A stretch of DNA of 64,000 nucleotides, from NCBI GenBank assembly GCA_010909165.1, contig VJWM01000223.1, positions 62,001 through 126,000 on the forward strand. Reading direction: 5' to 3'. The first letter of the stretch is position 1; the number at the start of each line of letters is the position of its first letter. Below, one piece after another: positions 45,622 to 57,978 of the stretch. The notes under the pieces are model-generated. The model ran no database searches. It was not told the origin of the DNA and saw nothing but the letters and a program-made list of their open reading frames with translations. A program made the translations under genes and the position numbers. This DNA comes from Anthoceros angustus (taxonomy: Eukaryota > Streptophyta > Anthocerotopsida > Anthocerotales > Anthocerotaceae).

Positions 45622-48600
45622 ATGCCGAGGCGCCGCAGAACCGGCAGGGAAGGGCAGCCGGAGCGGCCGGATGCCCCCGCCTGCCGCTCCCGCTGCTGCA
45701 GCATTCGCCCCGGTGACGGCAGGGGAGGCGGCGGCGGCGGGCCTCACCCGGTGCGCTACCAGCCTCCTCCTGCTCCATCTTCTTCCGGGAGCGTCGTCGC
45801 CGCCAGGGCGCCATTCGTGTCTCGCCCTTCAATGCCGCGGCGCTCCTTACTCCCCGGCGGGAGGCGACCCTACGCAGTTGCACCACCAGCAGCGGCAGCA
45901 GCAGCAGCAGCCTCGCGCGCTGCCGCGGTATGTGCAAATCGGGCCTTCGGCTCCGCCTCCGCCTGCGCCTGCGCCTGCTCTCGCTCGCCATTTCGCGCCG
46001 GCGCCGGAGCCGCCAGTGGAGACAATCACGCAGCTGCAATTGCAGCCCGCGGAGCCTGAGTCCGTGGCACCGCCTCCCGCCTCCAGCCGCGCTCTCAGGT
46101 ACCCCAGGCGGCCCGGAAAGGGAGTTGTCGGCCGCAGGTGCATCGTCAAGGCTAATCACTTCTTCGCCAACCTCCCCGACAAGGACTTGCATCAATACGA
46201 CGTATGCTTCTCTGCTCTTCCTTCCCCGAGCCCGCACATTTTTTTGACTTTTTTTTTTTTGGTGCTAATTTCGCCTGTTGTTGTTGTTGTGGTTGTGGTT
46301 GTCGTGTAGGTTGCAATCGTGCCGGAAGTGGCGTCCCGGGGCGTGAACAGAGCGGTGATCCGGGAGCTTATCAGCGTGTATAATGCGGACATGGGGACCA
46401 GGCTGCCCGTCTACGATGGCCGGAAGAGCCTCTACACGGCCGGCCCGCTGCCGTTTCAGCACAAGGAATTTGAAGTTAGATTGGTGGACGACGCCGAGTC
46501 CGGCACCATGGGCAAAGCGTGAGCCTTCAGCTGCGGGTTCTGCTTGCTTTCGTTTTCTTGCCTCTGTTGGATGCTCTCAGTGTGTGGCATTTTGTGGCCT
46601 GGCAGGCCCCGGGAGAGGCCGTTCAAGGTCACTATCAAGTTTGCGGCCCGGGCAGACCTTCACCACTTGGGAGAGTTCTTGAAGGGGAAGCAGGCGGATG
46701 CACCGCAGGAAGCGCTGCAGGTTTTGGACATTGTCTTGCGGGAGCTTCCCACCACCAGGTGCCCTGCCATTCCCTTCGGCTTCCCTGCCCTTCCCTCCCT
46801 TGCTTTTGTTGCTGCGCTTTTTTTGCTCAAGTAGGTGAGTGCTATCCTGCAAGTACGCCCACACGCGGCGGAGATCCTGCTTCTCTGCTGCTGCTGTTGT
46901 CAGGTTTTTACTAGTACATACGTCTCTGTCTCTGTCTCTCTCTGTCTCTCTCTCTCTCTCTGTCCCCTCCTCATCCTCTCTCTCCCTCTTCCCCCCGCAA
47001 GGAAACGTCAATGTGGTGGATGTCGCGGATGTATTCTCAGCGATGGTGGCTCACATGGCTTCTTCATTCTGCTTCACAGATACACTCCGGTCGGTCGCTC
47101 TTTCTACTCGCCGAATCTCGGTCGCCTGAGTCTCGGAGAAGGACTGGAAGCATGGCGAGGGTTCTACCAAAGTATTCGACCCACCCAAATGGGTCTATCT
47201 CTCAACATTGGTACGCCAAACCACCTCCATTTAATCCTCCAGATGAGTCTAACTTGTGTTGTTTTTACTGGAAGCCATTCCCTGCTCATTACAGTTTGTA
47301 AACTGTTGCTGCAGACATGTCCGCCACGGCCTTTCTGGAATCTCAGCCGGTTGTTCAGTTCGTGGAAAAGCTGTTGGGGAGGGCGCTACAAAATCGGCCT
47401 CTAACTGATGTGGAGCGTGTCAAGGTATGCTTGCGTACACTGTCGGTGTCATCACTGACACCAACTAATTCTCAAGTTTTTGGCGGCGATAACTCCCGAT
47501 GCAACTGCACTGGCCAGATCAAGAAAGCTTTACGAGGGATCAAGGTGGAGGTCACCCACAGGGGACCAATGAGGCGGAAGTATCGCGTCTCGGGCCTGAC
47601 AACTCAAACCACTGCTGATTTGAGGTGCTTCTGCACTTATCTTCTGCAATTTGGTCTCATCCACTGCGAAATGAGCAGTGACATGCACGGATGACTTGAG
47701 TCAACTGAAAGTGCTGTTATGTTGTCCTGTAGGTTCCCTGTGGACCAAGACCAGAATATGATGTCTGTGGCAGACTATTTCTGGCGTACCTACGAGTACA
47801 GACTCGAGAGGCTGAACCTTCCTTGTCTCCAGGTTGGCAACCAACAACGGCCGAATTACCTGCCTATGGAGGTAAGCTACCGTTTGCATCTGGAAGGTAG
47901 ACGTTAGTAGTTCTACTCCACGCTTGTGGTAATGCTATTATTGCCCTGCAGGTTTGCAAAATTGTGGAGGGCCAGCGCTTTTCGAAACGCCTGAATGAAA
48001 AACAGATTACTGCTCTTCTCAGGATCACTTGTCAAAAGCCTTATGATCGTGAGGACGACATTCGGAGAGTATGTCCCTTAAGCAGCGCTTTTCCTTATTG
48101 CCTGCGCTCTGAGGAAATGCAGGGCTGTATATCCTTGCCAAACCTAACCTTGGCGAGTGTGTTCATTTCCCCCAGACCGTGCAACAGAACGATTACGATC
48201 GTGACAGGTTTGCCCAGGAGTTCGGCATCAAAATCAGTAGGGACTTGGCCACTGTTGAGGCACGCATATTGCCGGCTCCATGGGTTAGTATCATTCAGCA
48301 CTTAAGTGATTTCTGCAAGACCTTGTCATCATCTAATTCAAATTGTGAAAATATTGTCGGTGTCCAGCTCACGTACAACGATTCTGGAAAGGAAAAAGAG
48401 TGTCAACCCGCAGTTGGGCAGTGGAACATGTTGAACAAAGTGAGTTATTTTCTCTGCCAGCTGCTTTTTGCACGGGATTTATATTAATGTGTACCTAGCT
48501 CACTAAGTGGCCTTGCGCGTGCGTCCAGAAAATGGTGAACGGGGGCAAAGTGTCACACTGGGCTTGTGTGAATTTTTCACGCAACATCTCTACTGGCGTG

Positions 48601-50938
48601 GCATCTGACTTTTGCAAAAGGCTGGCTGACATGTGTGAAACATCTGGCATGGTGAGCCTCACTAAAAGCTTGCTGTGATTCTGTTTGTGAGAGAATTGCA
48701 AACGGATTGTAAGCCTTGTGATTTTTGTGATCTCTGTGTGGTGCAGCAATTCAGTGGAGAACCTGTGGTGAAGATTGCTGATCCTTCTCGCCCGGACCAG
48801 GTGGAAAGGGCTCTGAAGCAAGTCTGGAAGATGTGCAATGCTAAACTTCCCAGTGGGAAGAACCTGGATCTTTTAATAGCCATTCTTCCAGACCAAAATG
48901 GTGCCTTGTACGGTGTGTGCATCATACCTTGCCAAGTAACCTCGGATTGCCTGGCTGGTGCTGTGCCTGTGTATGTCTGGTGTGTAGCTGTTCCCTGATT
49001 GTGGTACAATCTGGCAGGTGATCTGAAGAGAATATGTGAAACTGACCTTGGAGTCGTTTCACAATGCTGTCTCACTAAGCATGTGTACAAGATGAGCAAA
49101 CAGTATCTGGCAAATGTTGCTTTGAAGATCAATGTGAAGGTGTGTGACGCAAGTTTCCTGATGCTATTTGTAACTTCCAGCTGTGCAAGTGCCGGTCTCA
49201 AGAGTTTGAATTGTGAATACGGACCTCGTTTTCAGGTTGGAGGGCGAAATACTGTTTTAAGGGACGCTCTGGCAAAGAGGTTGCCTATGATTGAGGATAC
49301 TGCTACCATTATCTTTGGAGCAGATGTGACTCATCCACATCCTGGAGAAGATTCCAGTCCATCAATAGCAGCGGTTGGGATGGATCTCCCATATGCTTCG
49401 TTTCAAGGCCTCACTTCTAGGATCGAGTTTCGCTTGACTTTAATTTGTCATGCTTGCGCAGGTCGTTGCTTCACAGGACTGGCCTGAAGTAACTCAGTAT
49501 GCTGGCCTTGTCAGCGCTCAAGCTCACAGGCAGGAGTTAATTCAGGACCTGTACACTGAAAGGACAGATGCCCAACGAGGAGGCGGTGGAATGATTATGT
49601 ATGACAATGTGGTCTGATTGATGCGGCCGCAACATTGGTGGAAGCTGAAGTTGTGTAATGTTGGGATCATAACCTGTGCCTCTGCTGGTGTAGTGACCTC
49701 TTAAAGTCCTTCTATAATCGCACTCGACTGAAACCGCGGCGGATCATCTTCTACAGGTACCTTTTGACGCGCGAGTTTGTAGTGGTCATTTCAAATCACG
49801 GAATACTTAAATACTGTGTTGTCCCTTCAGAGACGGAGTCAGTGAAGGTCAATTTTATCAAGTACTCTTCTTCGAGTTGAATGCCATCCGAAAGGTACAG
49901 CCGACTGTGCATCTGCGTCCATATGCTGTGGATAGTTCCAATTTTATTTCATCTGTTATTGACAACTAAGACTCTTGCGATCAGGCTTGTGCCACCCTTG
50001 AGGAAGGTTATCAGCCTCCTGTCACATTTGTTGTTGTGCAAAAGCGCCATCATACCCGGCTTTTCCCTCATAACTACGACGACAAAAGATCCATGGATAG
50101 AAGTGACAACATCCTTCCAGGTACCATCGTCCTTCATGTCATCCGCTTCACCTGTTGTGCGAGTCGGATGGCGTCTTCTGGTGACTTCGTTGTAACAGAC
50201 GTCGGAACTCTTTCCAGGCACAGTAGTGGATACGCAAATTTGCCATCCTACGGAGTTCGACTTCTATCTGTGCAGTCACGCGGGTATCCAGGTAAGAATT
50301 TATTTGGATCTGTGTGAATTCGCGGACATATCTTCTGGGGGAATTGGGTTGTCATCTGATCCGCGTCTTAACCGAGCAGGGGACCAGTAGGCCTGCTCAC
50401 TATCACGTTCTCTGGGACGAGAACAAGTTCTCCGCCGATACATTGCAGACTTTGACAAACAACCTGTGTTACACGTTAGTATCTCCTTACTGTGTACTTT
50501 CGTGTAGCTGCTCGCTCCTTCAGATCTGTGTGCAAGCACAGCTGTAATTTTGTTGATTCACCCCTGCCATTCCGTTTGCAGATATGCCAGATGTACACGA
50601 TCCGTGTCTATAGGTAAATTCTCTTGTCCTCTTGCAGGTGCTCTATTTCACCGCTTTTGTACCCCTTTCCATTAGTTTGCCATAACTTCTTGGCCCCTGC
50701 TGGGTATGCAGTGCCACCGGCGTATTATGCACATCTCGCAGCTTTCCGAGCTCGCTTTTACTTGGAACCGGACAACTCCGATAGTGGATCCTTCACTAGT
50801 GGGGGAGGAGTGCCTGGAAGGCATGCGAGTACTGAGAGCGGAGGGTCGAGGAATACAACACGGGCAGGTGGACCGTCTGCGATTCGTCCCCTGCCGTCTT
50901 TGAAGGAGAGCATCAAGAGAGTTATGTTCTTTTGCTGA
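45622..50938 (+). CDS. AGO1: AGO1-type Argonaute
   Basis: Loads small RNAs and cleaves complementary transcripts. About 22 exons. Domains in order: low-complexity N-terminus, N domain ([31 protein letters not shown]), DUF1785 ([32 protein letters not shown]), PAZ ([34 protein letters not shown]), MID ([19 protein letters not shown]) and PIWI. The slicer tetrad is complete: Asp of GADVTHP (49323), Glu of [10 protein letters not shown] (49534), Asp of RDGVSEGQF (49832), His of [11 protein letters not shown] (50398). It ends KRVMFFC, as plant AGO1 does. The start at 45622 ([11 protein letters not shown], like the usual AGO1 start) is in a different frame from the rest of exon 1 (which ends at 46201), so an indel near 45790-45850 or another start must be assumed. 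Exons 2-22 run without a break. Confidence 0.96.
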
Positions 50939-51403
50939 TACTTCCGAGATGCAAAACTGCACACCTCGCTATTTTGCACACTATGTGCAAAATAGCGACC
51001 GATGTATATAGGGGCGGTACATAGTAGGGCGGCTTCTATTAACAGGACAAATTTTTTGGACGTACCAGGCATTGAACTTCGGTCATAGGCTAGGATGCTC
51101 GAGACGAAACACTCAAGTGTAGCCATTTGTGTGGGTCGTAAATAAGACCCCGGTCCTTGAATTTGTAGTCCCGCTTCTGAAAGTCTCTTGCCCTTTTCTA
51201 TCACAGTGGAACCTTCATTGGAACCTTTGTTAAGTATCGCCGCACAATTTACTTTTCAGTGGCATGTAGTCTGGAATTGAAAATCTTGCATTCTTCAATA
51301 CAATTTCAGGCCCAGATTTGTCCACAACAGCTTTGCCTTCGCACACAAGCAACATTCTAGCTACACGTCATCTGAAACTAGAGGTTGTTTATTACGCTTT
51401 TGA

Positions 51404-51695
51404 AAGCTTCTGTATTTGCTCTCGTCCACACATTGCTTCCACGACTGCTTGTTTCTGCTATCAAAAGTTTCTGTATTTGCTCTCGTCCACACATTGCTTC
51501 TACGAATGCTTGTTTCTGCCATCAATGGCTTCTGTATTTGCTCTCGTCCACACATTGCTTCTACGAATGCTTGTTTCTGCCATCAATGGCTTCTGTATTT
51601 GCTCTCGTCCACACATTGCTTCTACGAATGCTTGCTTCGGCGATCAAAAGCTTCTATATTTGCTCTCGTCCACACATTGCTTCTACGAATGCTAC
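51404..51695. repeat. 61-bp minisatellite, about 4.8 copies
   Basis: TGTATTTGCTCTCGTCCACA recurs at 51411, 51472, 51533, 51594 and 51655 (first bases vary in the last). The units are nearly identical; since 61 is not a multiple of three, all three plus frames read the same peptide. It lies about 470 bp downstream of the AGO1 stop. Confidence 0.92.
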
Positions 51696-52084
51696 GACTC
51701 CCGTCGTATCGGGACGAATGTTTGCTTATGCTTCTCAAAATCAATACTACGGTACCTAGCGCTCGTTACCAAGCCCTGAAGAGAGCGAATTCTCTCAAAG
51801 TCCACTCCTGACTGATTGCAAGAGTATGCCATCGTGAATCGTACGGTATTTAGCACTCATTACAAAGCCTTGTACAGAAAAAAAAACTTATCAGCGTCCG
51901 CGTCCATAACTTTCTGTACAAAAGTTTTGATTTCTAATCTAAATATATTAACGAGATCTTTTATTACCATTTCCAACTGGTGGTCCGTATGGCATACCAA
52001 AGAGGACATAGGGGATGGGGGCAATTTTTTTCACTCGAAAGCCATACAAGGCCTAGGCATCTTGAGAAATATACCCTAGATTCC

Positions 52085-53312
52085 AGTACTGATTGTTTTC
52101 TCACAGCACATGGTCAAATGTCCGCTTTGGCGCCCTAACCAAGAGCAGCCAAGCACCAAAGGGGACACACACTCTTTCTCCTCGAAACGGGTGTGTGCTT
52201 GAAAATTTTTCTGTCCTTCCAACTTCAAAACAAAGAGCCGGGACACTATGTTTTCAGAGTCTTCCGTCCTACCTTCTGCGATTAAGTTTTCTTCAATGCC
52301 ATCCCATGGCCACCAAACCCTAACCTGGCCGCTGCGTCGGCCGCCCCATCTGGCTGCCTCGCCCCTAATCGCCCCGCCTAGCGTGCGTGCCTCACCCGTA
52401 GCCGCCCCGCCAAGCTGGCTATCCACGCCCCTACCCTAAACCCTGCTCCTACCCTCTGAGGAGATGAACCCTAAAAACGGTCAGGGGGCTTGCCTAAGCC
52501 ACGTGCTGCACCCTAAAGTGGAACATAGTATGCGCACGCGAGAAAAAACACAGTGCGGGAAAAAAGGGAAGTTTCCTTTCTGTGTACTAGTGAGCGCGAA
52601 GTGGCCGCTTTGGTGCGTCTGCTTTGGGCTACCCCATTTGGATCGGGTTACCAAACCGGACACCAAAAAGACGTGCGGTGTGAACAAAAGTTTCGCACGT
52701 GAAAAAAATGCCCCGTCCGCTCTGTCCTCTTTGATATGCCATAGGTCTGTGGGGATGAGGGGACAAGGCACTTTTTTGGCTTGAGAAACTTTTCTTCAAA
52801 CCACAGGGCTTGCTTATGTCCGGTTTGGTAACGAAAGGTAGCCAGGCACTCGCATCATGTGACTGTACCCACACAAATGGAACTCCCTTTTTTTTTCCGT
52901 AATGTGGTTTATTCGTGCACGCGCAACAAGGAAATTTTTTTCAGTCGTTGTGTTCTAGTTTAGGCGTGCACCACGTGGCTGCGGCAAGCCACCGCGGCCA
53001 TTTTGCAGTGGCCGTTTTTAGGGTTCATCTTATAGCAGGGTGGGAGTAGGGTTTAGGACAAGGGCGAGGAACGCACTCTGGGCGGGGCAGCTAGGGGCGA
53101 GGCACGCACTCTGGGCGAAGCGACCAAGGACGAGGTAGGCAGGCGTCGAGGTCTGTCAAACCACAATGGCTCTTTGTTTTCAAGTTGCAAGGATTGAAAC
53201 ATTTTCAATCACACACACGTTTGGAAGAGAAAGTGTGTGTCCCCTTTAGTGCTTGGCCGCTCTTGGTTAGGGTGCCAAAGCGGACATTTCAACATGTGTT
53301 GTGAGGGCGCAC
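52085..53312. mobile_element. About 1.2-kb foldback element (long inverted repeat)
   Basis: The left arm runs inward from about 52100 (AAATGTCCGCTTTGGC, CCTAACCAAGAGC, AAGGGGACACACAC) through ATGAACCCTAAAAACGG (52464) to GGTTACCAAACCGGACA (52647). The right arm repeats these blocks in reverse order on the other strand: TGTCCGGTTTGGTAACG (52817), CCGTTTTTAGGGTTCAT (53013), GTGTGTGTCCCC, GCTCTTGGTTAGGGTG and AAGCGGACATTT (53230-53290). The arms are diverged, and the centre lies near 52740. A copy of one inner segment (GGCATACCAAAGAGGACATA) also lies just outside at 51989. No transposase is present, so it is non-autonomous, MITE/foldback-like. Confidence 0.75.
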
Positions 53313-54617
53313 CTCCGTATAGGAATAGGGCAGACTTTTTCATCTTCACTTTTACATCTACATCTCCAAGGGAGACTACATCGGCATCTATATGTCTATA
53401 TCTCAAGGAAAGTCTATATTTGCATCTCAGGAAAGGATAACCCTCCATCAATGCTTAACCTTTGGGTTGCAAGGGAACAAGATTCTTTTGCCACAAAAGC
53501 ATATCTTGTCTAGCTTTGTATTAAATCTGGCTCAAGCTTACGATTCTTGCAGCACCAAAAGATCATGGATACCCAATACGAACACTCATTAAGTTTTTTC
53601 TATGATTTACAACTCCTTGCAAGATAACATAAAGTTTTTTGCATAGTTCTTTGATCTTTCCATAGTAATAAGGGATAGTGTTTTGTATCTTGGGGGCATC
53701 CATGCGAATTTCGCAGCCATCAGTACTGCTCCTACAATCCCTGATAACTTGCTGAATTATGCCAAGTCGTTAACAATATCTATGATCTGATTTGGACCTT
53801 GAAGTAAACTCTTATGTAACAGGCCAAGTAACGTAACCATAAATCTTGATGAACAAATGCACCACGCACTCCTAAGAATCAAAATATAGTTTACTCACCA
53901 ACACCACATGCTTTGAAAAGCTTGAAGCTTGAAGCCCTAAAACACCTAGTTGTAGTTTAGGAGGAGGTGGTGACCTTCAGTTCGTGGTCTTCATGGTTAA
54001 GAATGGTTTCATAATGTGGACCATGGGAAAACTAAAAAGAGCTAGGCCCATTCTCATATCAGATTTCCACCTAACAATGTCAAGATCTGAAAAATTGCTC
54101 ATCAAGAACTTTTGAATATTTGCTCATCAAGAACTCCTAAAATCAAGCGTTACCAAGCTCTTTTATCCACCACCCATTATCTTGTCTCATAAATGAAAGC
54201 TTAGCAAGGGTGACTTGCTGAAGTTTACAAGTTTACAAAGAATCAAGAGCACCTATCTATGAGAGTTGGAACATTCCCCTACGATGAGATCAATGATTTG
54301 AGAGTTACATTTCTCCCTCTTCCGCTTGCTAACATTTGTGGATGAGTTGCAAAACAGAATTAAGAATCAAACAAAGATTGAGAAGAGCTAGCAAAATTGG
54401 AGATTGTGGCTCCCTGCATGATTGAGAAATCTTAAGAGAATTCAAGCTTGGCATGCTAGGTGGTTGAGAATTCATGATTGCAAGACTTTAGCGCCCACTA
54501 TGGCAATCTACATAGTAATCGCTCATTGAGACGAAAAGCATCGGCGAAGTAATTGCATGATGATTACTCGGAACGTGTTAAAAAAATCAGAGTAATTGAA
54601 GCTAGCGGTTTTCAAAC

Positions 54618-54742
54618 GGATGTTTGAAGTAATTTAATTGACTGTAATATATAATGATCTCCATTATAGAACTTGAGTTGGATGCTTGAAATAATTTAAT
54701 TGACCGTAATATATAATGATCTCGATTATAGAACTTGAGTTG
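54618..54742. repeat. 62-bp tandem repeat, two copies
   Basis: GGATGTTTGAAGTAATTTAA and GGATGCTTGAAATAATTTAA begin the two units (54618, 54680). Each ends ATAGAACTTGAGTT. Confidence 0.8.
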
Positions 54743-55542
54743 AACAACTCTAAACTGCAACTTTGGAACTGAACAAATAGGCAGCTTCAACCATGACTGC
54801 AGTGAGGCCTTAAGTCTAAACTAAAGAACCTAGTTGATATGTTCATTCGACAAAAAATAATTATTTCTATTTTTCTTAATATATAATTTTTTATATATCT
54901 ATATTTTAAAAAATATAATTAAAATTATGTGTATATATTTGATCTTCTATAAAAATATGCATATTGTTTGAAGTACCTAATTTTAAAAGTCAATGTTACT
55001 TTCCTTTATGACCTAAACCCAAAGCAAACAATCTAATAATCGCCAAATAATACATTATGCAGCAAGTCCCCTAGTAGCTATATCAACTACATACACTTCC
55101 AACTAGTACTTCCAACTAGCAGTTCAACCGAGCCTAATTTTTGGCGTTGTCAAATCCAAACTGTGTAGACAAGTGATTTCTCAAACGATGCGGCTGTTTT
55201 AGACCAAGTCAAAAGTAAACTTCAAATCCAAATTATGTAGATAGGTGGTTCGTCGATACATTGAGCCTAGTTTTAGACCAAATCAAAAATAAACTTCACA
55301 AATTTGAGGGATGATTCTACCGTGGTCATGAACTTCTGACCTCCTCATGATGCTCACGACTTGAAGTTTTCAATTTTATTTTTCTATTCTAAGTTTCCAA
55401 ACGTTTATCCTTGTTCTTTGTCCTTGAGGGAGAGAGTTCTCCTTCTCCCGACCTCAGAATTGTCATGAGCCTTTCATGTTGGACATTTAAATATATGAAG
55501 AAAATGGAAGTTTGTTTAACTCTTAAAGAATGAAGCATGTTT

Positions 55543-55730
55543 TGCTACTTATGCATATCTAAATACAAAAAAATTATGAAGGTTTGGGCTGAGTTTTTGC
55601 TACTCATGCATATCTAAATACAGAAAATTGGTTTGGGCTGAGTTTTTGCTACTTATGCATATCTAAATACAGAAAATTTCTAAGGTTTGGGCTGAGTTTC
55701 TGCTACTTATGCATATCTAAATACAGAATA
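55543..55730. repeat. About 50-60-bp tandem repeat, four copies
   Basis: TGCTACTTATGCATATCTAA followed by ATACAGAAAATT and GGTTTGGGCTGAGTTT repeats four times with small length changes. Confidence 0.8.
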
Positions 55731-56357
55731 ATAAGATGATCCTTTTTTCACTCCCACAATTAGACATGCAAGTTGCATTCGCTTATCCTATGCTAAAAAA
55801 GACAAGGATCCTTTCTTCACTCCCACAATTACCATCATGCAAGTTGCATCCGCTCATCCGATCCTAAAAAAGACAAGAACTCAGACATCCATTCCACAAA
55901 TTTCCCACAAATTTCCAATGCTCTATGGTACTTCATGCTCACAATGAGACAAGAGAGCATCTTCACTCGGGGAGGAACATGACAAAGAGTTGGGTTGAGC
56001 AAAATTTATCACGGATTCCGGCAAGGCCATGAACATCCTCATAAAAAACCATTATAATCATTGGAGGTCAAACAATTCGACCATTCACACTAAGGCCATG
56101 CCTATTCCAATTTTCAAACAATTAGCCATTCATACTAAGGCCCTCCCTTCGCATGTAATGGTGACTTGGTTCAAGGCATCTTTCAGGAACCTAGCCTGAT
56201 GCCCATTGTTGGGCATGGAGATGGAGTCCGTTATTTTCTGCTCTAAAACTCCACCGGTTCCTCTGGAAAATGCCAAGCACATACACTATACTCAAAGGTC
56301 CAAGATAAAAATTGATGTAGGAAAAATCCCACATCCCAAAACGCATGACAACCACTT

Positions 56358-56500
56358 TGAGGAGGTTCGTCCTTTAGGGCTCAATTCCATGAGGTTCGTC
56401 CTTTAGTGCTCAATTTGATGAGGTTCGTCCTTTACTGCTCAATTTGAGGAGGTTCGTCCTTTAGTGCTCAAATTGATGAGTAGTCTCGTCCTTTAGTGGG
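56358..56500. repeat. About 30-bp tandem repeat, five copies
   Basis: GAGGTTCGTCCTTTAGTGCT followed by CAATTTGAT recurs with small changes. The last unit has decayed to TAGTCTCGTCCTTTAGTG. Confidence 0.8.
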
Positions 56501-56907
56501 CAGCTTTTATAAAGCCCACGTAAAGTCTGCCGACGTAAAGTCTCAATTCGTGGCTTCCGGACGTTTAGGAGTTGAAGAAATTTTCTGAAGGACCTTGAGG
56601 GTGGCTTGGCTTGTTGAAGCGACAGGAGCGTTTAAAAATGTTGATACCAGCCTTTTTTTCACTAAGAAACGAGTATCGATGGACAAGAGAAACGTAAAGC
56701 TGAAAAGGTAAAAATTCAAGATCCTCATGCCGAAACACACACTAGACATTCGCTTTAGAATTAACATACTATAGAAACTCTAAGCCCTAACAGCGTAGCC
56801 TGGCCAGCTGGGCGAAGGGCCAGTACGCGAATGATCTACATGGCTTCCTTCTTGAGTCCCTCCAGATCACGCAAGAGCCCAAAACTCAAGCGCACATGGA
56901 TGGGGTA

Positions 56908-57359
56908 TCAAACAGTAACGATGAGCCCAGGCAGAGAGCTCCCACCCTGGCCCTTGCACAGCTCACTCTGCCACAAAGTGCGGCAGGAATTGGGCCTGGC
57001 AAGACTGCGGGAAGGCTTGAGGTCGGTCACGGTCACCGCTGTGTTGAAATACTCCCGGAGTTGCGATATTCGGCCGTCTTTCACCGTCCAGATATGAACC
57101 CAGAACACGCCGGGGGAAGGCCCGCTTCCTTCCACAAAGACCTTGTCCTCTCTGGCTCCTACTCGCGCAGGCTGGAAAGAGAAGGTGTCACAGGAGGTGA
57201 CCCCGGTAAGAAGGAGCATCATATGCTGGTGGTCCGGTGGGCCGTGAAACCACCACTCCAAATCTCTGTCGACCAACTCGGTCACACTATCCCCATCCCC
57301 CGCTGCAAGCGCTGCATACAGCGCAAGCACAGACCGAACAGCTGCCTGCTTCCCCAGTG
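56908..57359 (-). CDS. SAG20: SAG20/WI12-type SnoaL-fold protein, 5' end unresolved
   Basis: Plant senescence/wound-induced family with a SnoaL-like (NTF2) fold; biochemical role not known. The conserved core is complete: VRSVLALYAALAAGD, LEWWFHGPPDHQHMM, LLTGV, FWVHIWTVKDGRISQLREYFNT, and the final WQSELCKGQGGSSLPGLIV. The frame is open upstream to 57414 but has no ATG; a splice acceptor (ACTTCAG) at 57360 suggests a first coding exon farther upstream on the minus strand that I could not identify. The 57415-57978 stretch holds that missing 5' region and otherwise nothing recognised. Confidence 0.88.
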
Positions 57360-57978
57360 CTGAAGTATTAGGTGTAGCTATCGCAACCGATGCAAACCAC
57401 CACACTGCATTCACAGCGCAGCACAGAATATGTTAGAGACCACCGCATCCCCAATTACTACCACAAAGCACAACCCACAGTTAAGATCACCTGCTAATCT
57501 GCGGACTAAGCCTTAACTCTGCCTAGGGGGCAACACAGCCTATGAGTCACCACACTGACAAGGAAGTCACAGGTGGCAGCTATGGAATATGGCAAAGCAC
57601 CTTGAAGGGGAGAGCGGAGTCGGAGCGCTGTAGCCTGAAGAAAGAATGAAAGGCTGAATGACAAATGGAGAGGCCAGGCTCACATATATAGTCCCTCGAC
57701 CCTGGTTACCGAAAAGGCAACCAGAGGCTAGGTTACGAACATACACCGTACATATATTGGTTAGAAACATGCGTAGTCGGAAGGGGCACGGAAGTTCGAT
57801 CGGGTAGGTAGACTTCGAAAGTAACTCCTATAACATTTGTACATACGTGGCTTTCCAGGTACAGATCCCAGTTTACAAACGACTCGCGTAAATTCCCTCC
57901 ATACGTACATGCCCTGTATGTATCTAAGTACATACCTAAAATAACATATGTACATACTGCGTGTGCACTAGAAAATTA

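Larger units (their letters stand above)
53313..56907. other. AT-rich spacer with three short tandem arrays, no gene recognised
   Basis: It contains a TCTA/ACATCTACATCTCC-rich stretch at 53335-53420 and long unstructured AT-rich DNA at 53600-56200. Small frames here resemble nothing I know. Confidence 0.45.

Noticed and set aside
52430-52475. ACCCTAAACCCT-like sequence suggesting a telomere
   Set aside because: Only about two imperfect units, and they fall within the foldback arms; not a telomeric array.
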